A stretch of DNA of 64,000 nt, taken from positions 16,567,151 through 16,631,150 of the forward strand of contig OX336353.1 in NCBI GenBank assembly GCA_946902875.1, given 5' to 3'. Under the pieces are notes generated by a model. That model was not told the origin of the DNA. It did no database searches and saw nothing but the letters and a program-made list of their open reading frames with translations. The DNA is from Nematopogon swammerdamellus. Lineage: Eukaryota > Arthropoda > Insecta > Lepidoptera > Adelidae. Numbering within the stretch: position 1 is the first letter of the stretch; every line of letters starts with the position of its first letter. Of this stretch, positions 21,257 to 31,745 are shown one piece after another. The translations under genes were made by a program, and so were the position numbers.

Positions 21257-21330
21257 GCAGATCTTTCCTCTACAGACCCGGTAAACTCTGGAACGCTCTC
21301 CCTAACGCCCATATATTTTCCCCCAAGTAC
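21257..21330 (+). mobile_element. LINE family D fragment
   Basis: ATCTTTCCTCTACAGACCCG, GTAAACTCTGGAACGCTCTC and TATATTTTCCCCCAAGTACA match the coding end at 25066-25125. Confidence 0.6.
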
Positions 21331-21546
21331 ACTTAATATTATTATTTATTATACTTATATATGTAATATAATATATAATAATTAATAAGTCATAGTTTAG
21401 ATTAGATTTAGTCAGATTTAGTATTAAATATTAAGATTTACGTATATAACTTCTTTCTTCTTCAGTGAACCCCAGACTAGGAATTTCATTATTCGTAGGG
21501 TCACCCTATGAACAAAAAATTTCATTTATTCATACACATAGACGCC

Positions 21547-21927
21547 AGCCTCGGTAGCTCAGTGGTGAGATCGATCGACCGCAGTTTCTGATTTTAAGCG
21601 CACCTGGGACTCGGTCAGATCTTGGATGGGTGACCGCTAGACCGTTGAGGCTGTCCTTTGTTCGAATTTCACGTAAAACTTTAAGTCTCTGCCCTTCTTA
21701 CCTTACTAGGTGGTACGGTTTAATCAACCCGGGTTGGTACCACCGCACTGAATAGGTCCATCGAAACGGCTATGTAAGTAAATCGTTCGTGTTTCCGTCC
21801 AGCACAGCGTAGTCGTCAAAATCGAAGGTAAGATAGACATGGCACTTAGTCACCGAGGTATTATGGGCTGACATCACCGGTGTTGTAAGTGATGTAGCCA
21901 ACCGTGTCAATTTCCATAAAAAAAATT
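21547..21927 (+). mobile_element. SINE A copy 8, diverged
   Basis: CAGCCTCGGTAGCTCAGTGG at the head, then a longer tRNA arm (GACCGCAGTTTCTGATTTTA), AGATCTTGGATGGGTGACCG, the body, and CAATTTCCATAAAAAAA. The 5S core is more diverged than in other copies. Confidence 0.88.
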
Positions 21928-21929
21928 GT

Positions 21930-23105
21930 TAACCCTATTCCTATAGCGTTTTAGCGTTTAGCATGAACTATAATGATTCCAGACAGTGATAAAGTAATTC
22001 CCGTCAATTCATATAAAAAATTACGACGTAATTACATCGAACTTAGTCACCCTGGCTTTCTAGAAAAATATGCTATAATATTTTAATCTAGTGAAAGATG
22101 TAATGTGTAAAACAGGGTTAGGTTTGCCATTCACTACACGGACTACGACTGCGACTCGCGACTGCGACACGACACGAAAAGTTATACATTTAAAAAATAT
22201 TTCTCTTTCATAAGTTTCAAATTTATCTCATACACAATGTGAATCATATATGAACTCACACACATAGCACATTAAACTCACACACAAACCCCCTTAAGTG
22301 TACCTCATTCACAATAATTATAAGTTCTCGTTATTATTAATCTAAATAATTACATACCGAATGTATTTAATTTATGGTGGAACTATTTTGATTGAAGGTC
22401 AAAGTAATGTTTTAACGGATACATGAAATAAAATTTGTTAGATGCTTGGCTGAAACAATACTTCCCGACCAGGATTCGAAATTTGAGCACTAAACTTGCA
22501 TTTGAATCCGGAACGAGAAATATTTTTCAGTTAATTTTCAGCTATACATATATCTAATAATTTTTTTTAGGCGACGTATACATGCTCATTACTGAAATAA
22601 GAACAACGTCTTGAATGCGAAGACTCACGTATGAACATCACACGAGATTGTTGTGTGTTCTTTATGGCGAAATAAATATCTGAATCTGAATCTGAATCTG
22701 ATTGTCACGCCTGTGCTGCGCCACTAAATCGCTATTCACTGCAGCCACAAAAATCCTCGGTATTCCGGTATAGATGTTTTCACATAAAAAAGGCAATAAT
22801 TAAAAGAAAATACATCGACCAAGTGCGTGTCGAACCACGCACAAGGTTTCCGTAGTCGGGGAGAAAGTTCACGGTTTAACCGAAAATATATTATATGTCA
22901 AAAACCACAGCACATAACATCTTATTCAATCCAATCAATTTTCTTTGAAAGTGTGAAAGTTCTACCACCTTAATTTTATTCAGAATTTTCCACTGTATTG
23001 TTGAAAAGTTAGAGGATACACACTTTTTACGACTTCGGAAGCACATATCTCACCAACTATTCACGTAAACAAAAAAGTTATTTTTAAACTTCTTTGTAAT
23101 GTTTG
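21930..23105. other. No gene seen; LINE tail at 22650-22701
   Basis: GTGTTCTTTATGGCGAAATA, AATATCTGAATC and a (TGAATC) repeat at 22650-22701 are a LINE-like 3' tail, also seen at 63064-63095. The rest is AT-rich and unassigned. Confidence 0.4.
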
Positions 23106-23159
23106 AGACCTATCTAATGATACCCCACTCGCTTATGTGAACTGATTTTTTTTTATCTC

Positions 23160-23400
23160 TCAGTTACATGTACCTATGGTATGCCACCCCAAATGTTTTT
23201 TTCTTCTTAATTTCACCGCACCTTTGTATAGCGTTTCATAGAGCACACCTTCCACCCAAATTTCATCTTAGAGCCAATATTGTCCGAGTAAAATGGCTGT
23301 GACATACGGACGGACGGATAGACGGACAGGACGAAATCATAAGGGTTTCGTTTTTGCAATTCGCCTACACATCTGTAACAATGTATTCTTCGGCGCGAAA
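23160..23400 (-). repeat. E-like repeat, diverged family with (GGAC)n core
   Basis: AAATTTCATCTTAGAGCC, then GTGACATACGGACGGACGGA, GGACGAAATCATAAGGGTTT. Same layout as 15770-15960. Confidence 0.5.
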
Positions 23401-23439
23401 TAAAAAGCTGAAACATACACCGACTAAATCGGTTGACCG

Positions 23440-23620
23440 TCCGTACGGTCGCATCGTGAACTTCAGGCCGCGGGCGACTGACAACGAACGCGCTCAGTTA
23501 CGCGAAGCTGCGTGTCACTGATTGATGGCCTGCGGCGCGGCGGTCACTGTGACCGCGCGCCACATTTACTCTTTGCCGCGCGCGCAGTGGCTACCGCGCG
23601 CTTGCGATATGTCACCGTTT
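23440..23620. promoter_or_regulatory. CpG-rich islet, possible promoter
   Basis: Dense in CG within AT-rich surroundings (GCGGCGCGGCGG, CCGCGCGCCAC, GCCGCGCGCGCAG) and with the palindrome GGTCACTGTGACC at about 23549. No start codon with an extended frame and no repeat match is seen. It could be a promoter, a first exon or a GC-rich repeat. Confidence 0.25.
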
Positions 23621-23737
23621 GTGTCTAGTCCAGCTAGTTTAATGTATCACTGAAAATTACCTCTACCATTTTTTATCACATAATTTTAAATTTCAGTTTC
23701 GCCGAACGCGGTATAAATTTACACTGGACGACCCAGC

Positions 23738-23885
23738 TTAATGCGCGGGGCGGATCTTGGCGTGTCGCCCCCGCAGCGGTTCGTCGGAGTTCTCCCTCGC
23801 ACCCGCACCGTACTTGTATAGTTTATTCGCGTGGCGGGTCGCCCGCTGCGGCGACGACACGCCGAGATCCGTCCCGGGCACTATA
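23738..23885. mobile_element. GC-rich hairpin element, copy 1
   Basis: The outer arm TAATGCGCGGGGCGGATCTT and GGCGTGTCG pair with CGACACGCCGAGATCCGTCC and CGGGCACTATA. A second arm pair (CCGCAGCGG / CCGCTGCGG) flanks a spacer with TTGTATAGTTTATTCGC. Copy 2 at 32339-32485 differs at only about two bases. AGCT lies on both sides here and may be a target duplication. Confidence 0.82.
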
Positions 23886-25056
23886 GCTATGGACCGGATT
23901 CAGTGAAATGCGTATCCGTCTGAGAGTATAAATAATATTAACCGAAGATCGAATGAGCGCGGATACTAAACTAAACTAACCAAAAAATTATGTGTGTTAA
24001 ACTTACCAAAGAGACAACAGACAATTTATAGTCTTTTGTCTGTTTGATAATTTTTAAACGCGCTAAACAGAGCACTTGGAAAACTGAAAATATTTGAATA
24101 GCAAAATCTTTGTATTTGCTTGTTGGTTTCGACTAGGATAGGACCAAAACTATTCTTAAGGTAAATAAATGTGCCTAAAGGGTCTAAGCCTAGCCGCACT
24201 TCCATGGCGAAACTGCCTCGATAGGAACCTATATCGTAACCTATTTTATATTGTAGAGGGCGCTAATAGTAGTTGATCGAATAGATATTAGCTCTATATC
24301 TAGTTAATTGAGGAGCTATTTGAAAAAGTGTCCTGAGACGACTTTTTTCAAAGCGATATATCTTAGTAATTTTAAAGCTAGGAAAATAAAACTAAATGTC
24401 AGTGTTATGGTACACTTTACAGTTTTTTTATAGCAGTTTTCTATGGGCCAAGCTTAAATAAAAGTATTAAAAAATTACAAACAAAAACTTTGTCAATCGA
24501 TTTCTATTAGATCTAATTGAATTACCACCATAATTAAATAATATACCAGCTCAACGTTTAATGCGCTTGGAACCGTGGGCAATTGCTAAATGTACTCTAT
24601 GATTGACGAAAATCTTATAATATACAAATTAATCCCAAAATAACTTTTAAATTGGTCTAGATTGACAACCTAACTAGCTTCTTGTTTTCTAAAATGCGAG
24701 ACAGTGCGAGATCTTTTGACAATTAGTGGTGTACCCAATCATAAAGTTACGCAACTGTAAGTCAGCGCCATCTATCGGCAAATTAAATTTAAGCAAATTT
24801 TCAATGAAGTTTACAAGTCGAGATTTCGTTAGTTAAGTTACCTTTCTGTCCAGCCCTCCACAGTAAAGAAGAATTTCTTCTAGCCGTATAATTTGTACTC
24901 AAGGCTGGAATCAGTCAAACAGAAATTAATTAATACAACGTTGATAGGAGTATTTCGTTCTTTCTCAAATTCAAGAGTTCGAATAGATGGAACTAAATTG
25001 TCGGACTTGGAAAGAGGTGCTCAGTAATTTTACGAAATAAACTAAATACCCACTTA
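23886..25056. other. No gene seen
   Basis: AT-rich. Contains one CAGCGCCATCTATCGGC motif at 24764, shared with several repeat families. No exon or RNA is recognised. Confidence 0.35.
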
Positions 25057-25255
25057 CTTTACTCTACAGAACCGGTAAACTCTGGAACTTCCTCCCTGGC
25101 CATATATTTTCCCCCAATTACAGTATCGGGTCCTTCAAGAGGGGCGTTAATGGGCACCTGTCAGACCGGCATGGCATTTGCAACCCCCGGATACGACCGA
25201 ATGTCAATGGGCGTCGTTAGACACCTTGTGGGTGGCTCGGCGCCAAGTCGAGCTT
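25057..25255 (+). pseudogene. LINE family D, C-terminal end and 3' UTR
   Basis: This plus-strand copy decodes the family: frame from 25060 reads LLYRTGKLWNFLPGHIFSPN, then YSIGSFKRGVNGHLSDRHGI and a stop after PNVNGRR. The LWNxLPxxIF...FKxxVNxHL pattern is the classic C-terminus of CR1/Jockey-type LINEs. The 3' UTR holds ACACCTTGTGGGTGGCTCGG and an A-rich end. Other D fragments in the window are mostly minus-strand. The RT domain is absent. Confidence 0.82.
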
Positions 25256-25429
25256 TAAATATAAAAGAAACGGGAAGGCCACGCAAAATTATTCTCATGT
25301 ATTGAAGCGAACTTTAAATACTAATCCAATATTGTACCTAAAAATTGTATAAATAATTAAATAAATTATTATTCTCATCATAAATATAATATTTCTAAAT
25401 AATTTAAAGGTTGCACCATTTTAGAACAA

Positions 25430-25690
25430 ATTCAGTACAATAGAAATCTATACATATAATAAAATCGTAGAGGTAAGAAAGTCTGTACATTGAATGTATT
25501 CGGAAAAAAACTAACCAGGGTGGCTTAAAATGAGATACTGAACACGTTAGAACAGTTTTTAAAATTTTTGTTTGTTTGTTTGTTTGTTTGTTTGTTTGTT
25601 TGTTTGTCTGTACGCGCATCACGCAAAAACCACTGAACGGAATTAGACGAACCTTTGTATAGTGGCAGTTTATATGCCGGGTTAACATAA
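25430..25690 (-). repeat. Interspersed repeat with (GTTT)n core, copy 1
   Basis: ATACATATAATAAAATCGTA, then ten TTTG units (25569-25608), TCTGTACGCGCATCACGCAA and AAACCACTGAACGGAATTAG. A second diverged copy follows at 25890-26040. Confidence 0.6.
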
Positions 25691-25889
25691 TACGTAAAAA
25701 AAAATAACAAAACTAAAAAAAAATAACAATTATAAACATTATTGCGCGTTTAAAATCACGTAGTCCAAAGTACCTTGAGAACTGGCAGCAAATACAATTT
25801 GAATAAAATATTCATTCGAAATTTAAAAATAAGTAGATACAACGAAAATGACAGTTCTTCTTTTTTATAACTTGAACACAATAGTCTAT

Positions 25890-26040
25890 ACATATCTATT
25901 CTTTCTATACATATCATAAAATCGTAAATGCAAAAATTTCTATTTGTACGCGCATCTCGCAAAAACCACTGAACGGAATTTGACGAAACTTTTTATAGTG
26001 ACAGTGTATATCCCGGATGAACATAATAATTAAAAAATAT
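25890..26040 (+). repeat. Interspersed repeat, copy 2
   Basis: ATACATATCATAAAATCGTA, TTGTACGCGCATCTCGCAAA, AACCACTGAACGGAATTTGA, then TATCCCGGATGAACATAATA. The microsatellite of copy 1 is missing. Elsewhere in moths such sequence often leads to the GCCCGCGGCTTCGCTCGCG end that appears at 26219. Confidence 0.6.
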
Positions 26041-26218
26041 AATAAAAATCACGTAATCCAAAGTAAAGGTAAAAAACAGTTTTAAATGTCATGTTGACAA
26101 CGGAGAAATGTCATCTCGACGTGAGCTGGCCGGTGACAAATTGTTTGATAAATAAAAATAATAATTGAAAGTCGAAGTTATGTCGCTGTCATTGGTGCAA
26201 TAAAATTTATATATCTGT

Positions 26219-27745
26219 TGCCCGCGGCTTCGCTCGCGTGAAATTCGTATTTAAAAAAACGAAAGTAAGTAACTAAAGGCGGGCCCGAAGGCGGATCTGC
26301 GCTCACGTAAACGATATTCTTTCTCGATGAAAGTAACTAAGGGCGAGGCGGAAGGCGGAGCTGAGTTCAGGAAGAAGAAAAACATTCTTGAAGAAAGTAA
26401 GTAACTAAGGGCGAGGCCGAAGGCCGAGCTCTATTCTGGAAGACCATAAACCTTCTCGAAGAAAGTAAGTAACTATGGGCGAGGCCGCAGGCCGAGCTGC
26501 GTTCAGAAAGAAGCTAAACCATCTTGAAGAAAGAAGTAAGTAACTAAGGTGAGGCCGAAGGCCGAGCTACGTTCGGATAATTGAAAAACCATCTCGAAGA
26601 AAGCAAGTAACTAAGGGCGAGGCCGAAGGCCGAGCTGCGTTCAGGAAGAAGCTAAACCGTCTTAAAGAAAGTAAGCAACTAAGGCGAGGCCGAAGGCCGA
26701 GCTACGTTCTGACAAATGATAAACCATCTCGAAGAAAGCAAGTAACTAAGGGCGAGGCCGAAGTCCGAGCTGTGTACAGGAAGAAGCTAAACCATCTCGA
26801 ATAAAGTTAATTAATATTAAGATTGAGTTAATTTAATTTAAATTTGATTATAAAGTCCACGCTTCTAACGGCAAATATACCATGCTTCCTAGAGCCTCGC
26901 GGTTATTCCCGGCTGGATGGCAAGAGGCCCGATGCTATCACCTTAGTGCCATGGACTAAGGGTAGTTCTTTGATGTGGGATGCCACTTTTGTTCTCACAT
27001 TGGCTCCAAGTCACGTTAGGACATCTTCAAGAGCGGCTGGCGCGGCCGAGGCTGGGGCGGAGAGCCTCAAACGCAGCAAATATAGAAATATAATTCAAGA
27101 TTTCGAATTTGTTGCGTTTGCGGTTCGTGGAGCAGTGAAGCCAAAAGAGGCTTGACCTGGTTGACGCAACTGGTGTCCCGCCATCAAGGGCTTATGTACT
27201 TCATTCAAAGGGTAAGCCTTGCCATCCAGCGGGGTAATGCCGCAAGTGCTCTAAGAACATTTGAAAATGCCCGTTTTGATAGTTATTTTAATGTTTGTTA
27301 GGTAGGTTTAATTCTTTAGTTATTAATATTACTTTTTTATTTTTATGAAATAAATAGATTGAGTAAACGATATTATATTCTATAGAAGAAGGGAAGTCTT
27401 TAAGGGCGAGGCCCGAAGGCGGAAGAGGGTTTTTGGTTTACCTGAATGCAGCTCGGCCTTCGGCCTCGCACTTAGTTCCTTCCTTTCTTCCAGAAGGTTT
27501 ATCGTCTTCCTGAACGCAGCTCGGCCTTCGGCCTCGCCCTTACTTACTTCCTTTATTTGAGAAAGGTTTATCGTTTACCTGAAAGCAGCTCGGCCTTCGG
27601 CCTAGCCCTTAGTTAGTTACTTTCTTTAAGAAGGTTTTTCGATTACCTGAACGCAGCTTGGCCTTCGGCCTCGCCCTTAGTTACTTACATTCTTCTTTGG
27701 AATACGAATTTCACGCGAGCGGAGCCGCGGGCTCAGCTAGTTTAA
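26219..27745. mobile_element. Large inverted-repeat element with subterminal arrays around a nuclease-domain relic
   Basis: The left end GCCCGCGGCTTCGCTCGCGT and GAAATTCGTATT is matched, inverted, by AATACGAATTTCACGCGAGC and GGAGCCGCGGGC at 27704-27735. Inside the left end are 8 direct units of about 64-70 bp (26270-26805), each with AGTAACTAAGGGCGAGG and the short palindrome GGCCGAAGGCC. Inside the right end are about 4 such units in the opposite orientation (27435-27705). The ~570-bp centre carries the broken nuclease-like frame at 26844-27300. No transposase is seen. Confidence 0.75.
26844..27300 (+). pseudogene. RLE-like nuclease domain relic
   Basis: The frame gives EPRGYSRLDGKRPDAITLVP, SLMWDATFVLTLAPSH and ESLKRSKYRNII, then a frameshift near 27130, then IQRVSLAIQRGNAASALRT. 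It aligns with the longer copy at 54266-55012. The RPD(G/A)...WDAT spacing is that of PD-(D/E)XK nucleases such as the restriction-like endonuclease of R2-type retroelements. That assignment is inference. The zinc-ligand region is missing and the frame is broken, so it is inactive. Confidence 0.65.
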
Positions 27746-28400
27746 AATAAATATTTATTAATATGTCTTATAATTTTATGGGGTTACATATTCTTATATA
27801 GTTTTATATGAAACCAAGCTGTTCCAGACAAGATGGCGGAAAATACTTAGTTTATTATTCTACCGCCTTCAAACTTAACTGCGGACTTACCATACCAATA
27901 TTGATTTTGACATTTCCACAAAAATCCCACTGATAAGTACCACACTGTCAGACCTATATGCCGACAATGTCTGTTTCAATTTTAAATTACTCCAAATTCT
28001 ACTCATATTTTAGTCTACAACGAATCTCCGTTCGATATTTGAAAGTGTCTTACATTTGTTAACGTTCTCATTCTAATCCTCAATATCAATCGGGGAGAAA
28101 AGGCGATCAAAGAGGGGGGAGGGAGGGGAGATCGCGAGGGTGAGTATCGGAATATCGGATGCTTCGCACTTGAAAGTTATTATGTAAAGTGTTTACCCAA
28201 TCGTAAGATAGGCCGGGGCCCCGGGGAGCGGGGGCCTGAGAGTTTGGTCTGTTTTGACAAGATGCGAAGTTATTGGTCGAATGAGAGATGTTTACAATTT
28301 CCCCTGAAGGTCGCTCAGGCGGCTTGGGGTAATTGCGAATTGGGAATCGACGAAAGTGGCAGGTGGGCAGACTATTTAGGACGATCCCAAAAAATTGTTA
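27746..28400. other. No gene seen; G-rich stretches
   Basis: 28110-28135 (GAGGGGGGAGGGAGGGGAG) and 28210-28240 (GGGGCCCCGGGGAGCGGGGG) are G-rich. No known repeat or exon is recognised. Confidence 0.35.
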
Positions 28401-28500
28401 ATGGAACCTGATATGATTTTTACGGTTCCGTATTCATATGGAAGCATATTACTAAGCCTACGAAGATACGCCTAAGCCTAGGCCTACGCTTATGTCGAGC
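28401..28500 (+). repeat. Family E relic
   Basis: TTTTTACGGTTCCGTATTCA, TATTACTAAGCCTACGAAGA. Strongly diverged and without GTCT units. Confidence 0.45.
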
Positions 28501-29104
28501 TAGCTCCATAATGGATAATTATTTTGGAATAAAATTTACATCATTATATAGGGAATTAAATTTTCTAGACACTAAAGCAACATTATTTGAAAAAAAAAAC
28601 AAATCCTAATAATTTTTAAACAAAGAAAAACTACAAAATTCACCATATAAACGCGCGCACTGCGCTCGATTGCTCAGTGCCACCGCCGCCGACTCGAATT
28701 TTTGTTTTGCCATTATGAATCCTCCTAGCGCAGGCATCCGCGCAGCCATGTTGGCAGACTTGTACATCCGCTGTACGGCCTGTAATATGAATTGAAAATT
28801 AACTATAAAAACCAAAATAAAATGAAGAATGCTGTTCGTTAGAAAATATTTATATTTTAAAGGGAAAGTCTCGAACTTCTTAGAAGTTCACTTTTAACGT
28901 GAACACAATAATTTGAGAACTGCCGTTAACCATTTCCTGTCGTTCGCGGCGGCACGGTGACGACGCGACGCGACGTTCAGCGCGGCGGAGGGGGGGAGCG
29001 GCGTCGCGGCGGCACGGCTGCCTCAAAGCGGCTGAGGGGGAGAGAGAGCGTTGGGGGATCCGTACTATACATCGAACTACGTTAAACCGCGTTACCCGCA
29101 AATC
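28501..29104. other. No gene proven; CpG-rich block
   Basis: 28925-29035 is very CpG-rich (GACGCGACGCGACG, GTCGCGGCGGCACGG). A short hairpin GAACTTCT-T-AGAAGTTC lies at 28873-28889. I cannot tell promoter from repeat. Confidence 0.35.
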
Positions 29105-29124
29105 GAGTTTTTTTTTGTTAAGCT

Positions 29125-29305
29125 AAGCTTTCAACGCACTTTGAGGATGTGGACCTAAATCAGTAAAAGTAAAACGTCACGAAAGCACGAAAAGGAAGTT
29201 GCAGAGCTCCTCATTGAAGTTCTAATGAAGAGTGATGGCTGCGCGCTACACAGCGCCATCTATGAGAGTATTTCGAAGTCGAACCATTGTATAAGTTGAA
29301 AGAAC
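29125..29305 (+). repeat. Interspersed repeat, second copy of the 3672 family
   Basis: TTTCAACGCAC, GTGGACCTAAATCAGTAAAA, AAAACGTCACGAAAGCACGA, GGAAGTTGCAGAGCTCCTCA, CAGCGCCATCTATGAGAG and CGAACCATTG parallel 3672-3870. Confidence 0.65.
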
Positions 29306-29366
29306 TGGAGGAAAATTGGAGAGGCTATGTCCAGTAGGCTGACTGAATGACTGACTGACTGACATA
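29306..29366 (+). mobile_element. LINE 3' end with (TGAC)n tail
   Basis: GGAGGAAAATTGGAGAGGCT, ATGTCCAGTAGGCTGACTGA, then (CTGA)n. The same end occurs at 8815-8885 and, inverted, at 1597. Confidence 0.7.
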
Positions 29367-29928
29367 TAATTCAAAACTATTATATTCGCTCTATTAATTA
29401 GTCGAGAGTCGAGGTTGCACCTCGAGCCGCGTTAAGGGGGAGCGCTGTTTTCTCTCGCGAGATAACCGGGATAAAACAGCGGCGCAGCGGAGCTCGTTTG
29501 TCACTGCCCTTAATGGAGGTTTTTACGGGAGCCTTTCATTCTTTCGACGTCATTTTTTTCCTCTCCCCCCCTCTCCCCACGTTTAATTGTCTGCTCGGAG
29601 GAAGTTTGTAGCCAAAGACAAGTGCCTTTTTCATCGGCGTCCCGGCCGCCGACAATGGACGAAGAAATTGGCTAATGAAAGAGAATTTATTTAAATAAGG
29701 AAGAAAATGTTGTCGGCGATGACGTCATTCATAAAGTTAAAGTTGTGGCGACGACCGCCTGAGGGATGGGCCGCTCCAAATGTACTGGGTGCCCCGGGTT
29801 TGTGAAATTCGACGGATGAGAGCAACGAGGCCCAAGATAATATGAAAATGTTTTTTTCTTCGGTTACTCTCCCGCTGGGTAAAACTTGAATCGTTTCCTA
29901 AGTTCACTTCCGACACTAATAGACATTG

Positions 29929-30245
29929 TACTGTGTGGGGCCGGTAATTATAAAGAATAGCCCCACTGCATCTCTCCCCTTGCATGTCGTAAAAGGCGAC
30001 TAAGGGATAAGGAGAAGATGCCGTTTATAAGGGCTACAGGTTAGCCACCTCTCACCTTGGAACGGTGTTTCCACCGCGTCATGCAGCAGGTGGGCCTTCG
30101 CGCCTTACTTGCTGCCTGATCTGAGTTATCTTGTCCGAATACTTTGCTAAACGTGGTGGTCGGCACTACTCTAATTTACCAGAATACTTGTAGCACAACA
30201 CCGATTACTCTGCTTACCCCGATTGTCGGGATATGGCGTGTGGTG
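29929..30245 (+). mobile_element. Family C, nearly full length
   Basis: TACTGTGTGGGGCCGGTAAT, GCATGTCGTAAAAGGCGACT, TGCAGCAGGTGGGCCTTCGC, CGAATACTTTGCTAAACGTG and GATTGTCGGGATATGGCGTG. The (TATG)n tail is lost. Confidence 0.85.
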
Positions 30246-30316
30246 TACTTCCGATATTACATTATTTTAAAAAGTTGCATAAAAATATTCTATAATTTTA
30301 GTAAAAAAAAAATCCT

Positions 30317-30606
30317 TCCACCGAGTTGTGCAAACAGGTGGGTCTTCGTGCCTTACTTACTGCTTAATAGTAATTTTTTTTTTCTTTTTTTTTAACACGC
30401 CATTTATTTTTCAATTAATTAAGTAATCAAAAAATTTATAAAGATCATAACTAAAACTAACCTAAAACAAAACTTACCTATCTAACAAAATAAAACTAAA
30501 CATGAACCCATAAATAAAAAAAAATTGTATAATTATCTTGTCCTAATGCACTGCTAAACGTCGTGGTTGGTGCTGTATTTTACAGGTACTGTAACAGAAC
30601 GGGTGT
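30317..30606 (+). mobile_element. Family C fragment, interrupted
   Basis: CCACCGAGTTGTGCAAACAG to GCCTTACTTACTGCTTAATA (30317-30366) and then TTATCTTGTCCTAATGCACT to GGTTGGTGCTGTATTTTACA (30533-30606) are consecutive in the family. The 166 bp between them is AT-rich, opening with T tracts and reading like an inserted or expanded tail. Confidence 0.65.
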
Positions 30607-30633
30607 GTAAGGGAAATCCTTCCTTCCTTCCTT

Positions 30634-30975
30634 ACCTATAATAAAATCCAACGTCTGCTTTCTGTCTGAGTGTCTGAGTGTCTGAGTGTATGTCTGTCTG
30701 TCCGCTTATAACTCGAGAACCACTGAACCGATTTTCCTTACCTATAATAAAATCCAACGTCTGCTTTCTGTCTGAGTGTCTGAGTGTATGTCTGTCTGTC
30801 CGCTTATAACTCGAGAACCACAGAACCGATTTTAATAAAAAAAAAATCTACGGATAGCTTGATTCTTCCCATCAACTATCTATAGGCTACTTACTATCAA
30901 GCTAAATGGGTTATGAGGTTAGCAGTGAAGTGAAATATGAGAGCGGGCGGAGCCGCGGGCACAGCTTGTTTAACA
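30634..30975 (+). repeat. Interspersed repeat with internal ~100-bp tandem duplication
   Basis: CCTTACCTATAATAAAATCC, AACGTCTGCTTTCTGTCTGA, CTTATAACTCGAGAACCACT occurs twice (from about 30634 and about 30736), the second lacking one GTGTCTGA unit. The element ends GAGCGGGCGGAGCCGCGGGC and ACAGCTTGTTT, the common moth terminus also seen at 27718-27740. Confidence 0.7.
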
Positions 30976-31031
30976 TACAATACACTGAGCAGAGACGCTC
31001 GTGTCAGATTTAAAAATAACAAAAATGTCAT

Positions 31032-31434
31032 CCGGCGGGTGGCCGAGTGGTTTGGGCATCGGCTTCTCATGCGAGAGGTCCGCGGTTCGAATCCGGTCGG
31101 CTTGCACCGATGACTTTTTTCTGAAGAAAAAAATTACGTGCATACCTACACACCTGCTGCTTCACCGTTCGGAACCGGTGTAAAACTGTAGGTCCCTTCC
31201 CTTGCCCTTACTAGGTGGTAGGCTCAAATTGTAGCCGACCGGGTTGGTACCACTGTACTGGATGTAAGATGACCGCATAGCAGCCTCGGTTGTGTTCTCC
31301 TCTAGTCCAGTATATCCAGCAATCCAGTGAAGTCTCCGGTATGGCACCTACCTTCTCGGAGGTGATATTGGCTGGTCGGAGCATGCGCTTTGGCGCCTCT
31401 GACTCAGCCACCCATACCGGATTACATAAAAAAA
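31032..31434 (+). mobile_element. SINE B, full length
   Basis: The head GGCGGGTGGCCGAGTGGTTT has a perfect A box (TGGCCGAGTGG), and GGTTCGAATCC at 31084-31094 is a perfect B box. The body has AACTGTAGGTCCCTTCCCTT, ACTAGGTGGTAGGCTCAAAT and GGTTGGTACCACTGTACTGG, related to SINE A. The tail is CCCATACCGGATTACATA plus A9. Confidence 0.93.
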
Positions 31435-31465
31435 AATCCCGCCTCCTCGGCCGTCAGTACCATCT

Positions 31466-31547
31466 TTTTAGGGTTCCGTATCCGTCGTACGGGACCCTAT
31501 TACTAAGCCTACGCCGTCTGTCTGTCTGTCTGTCCGTCTGTCTGTTT
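31466..31547 (+). repeat. Family E 5' module
   Basis: TTTTTAGGGTTCCGTATCCG, TCGTACGGGACCCTATTACT, then GTCTGTCTGTCTGTCCGTCTG. It stops in the microsatellite and passes straight into family C. Confidence 0.8.
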
Positions 31548-31745
31548 AACTATCAAGCAGCAAGTAAAACACGAAGACCCACCTGCTACAAGACTCGGTG
31601 GAACAAGCGTGCCAAGGTGATAGGTGGCTAGCCTGTGGCCCTTATGCACGGCATCTTGTCCTTATCCCTTAGTCGCGTATTACGACATGCACGGGGAATG
31701 ATGCAGTGGGACTATTCTTTTAAAATACGGACCCCACACGGTAAA
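31548..31745 (-). mobile_element. Family C, 3'-truncated, joined to family E
   Basis: On plus: AACTATCAAGCAGCAAGTAA, CGTGCCAAGGTGATAGGTGG, CACGGGGAATGATGCAGTGG and CCCCACACGGTA. The sense 5' end is complete, and the sense 3' half is replaced by the E microsatellite at 31547. Confidence 0.82.

Noticed and set aside
31033..31100. tRNA gene (also 36851-37252, 46611-47009 and 50931-51324)
   Set aside because: A and B boxes are good, but every copy continues into the same SINE B body and A-rich tail, and the cloverleaf lacks a convincing acceptor end.
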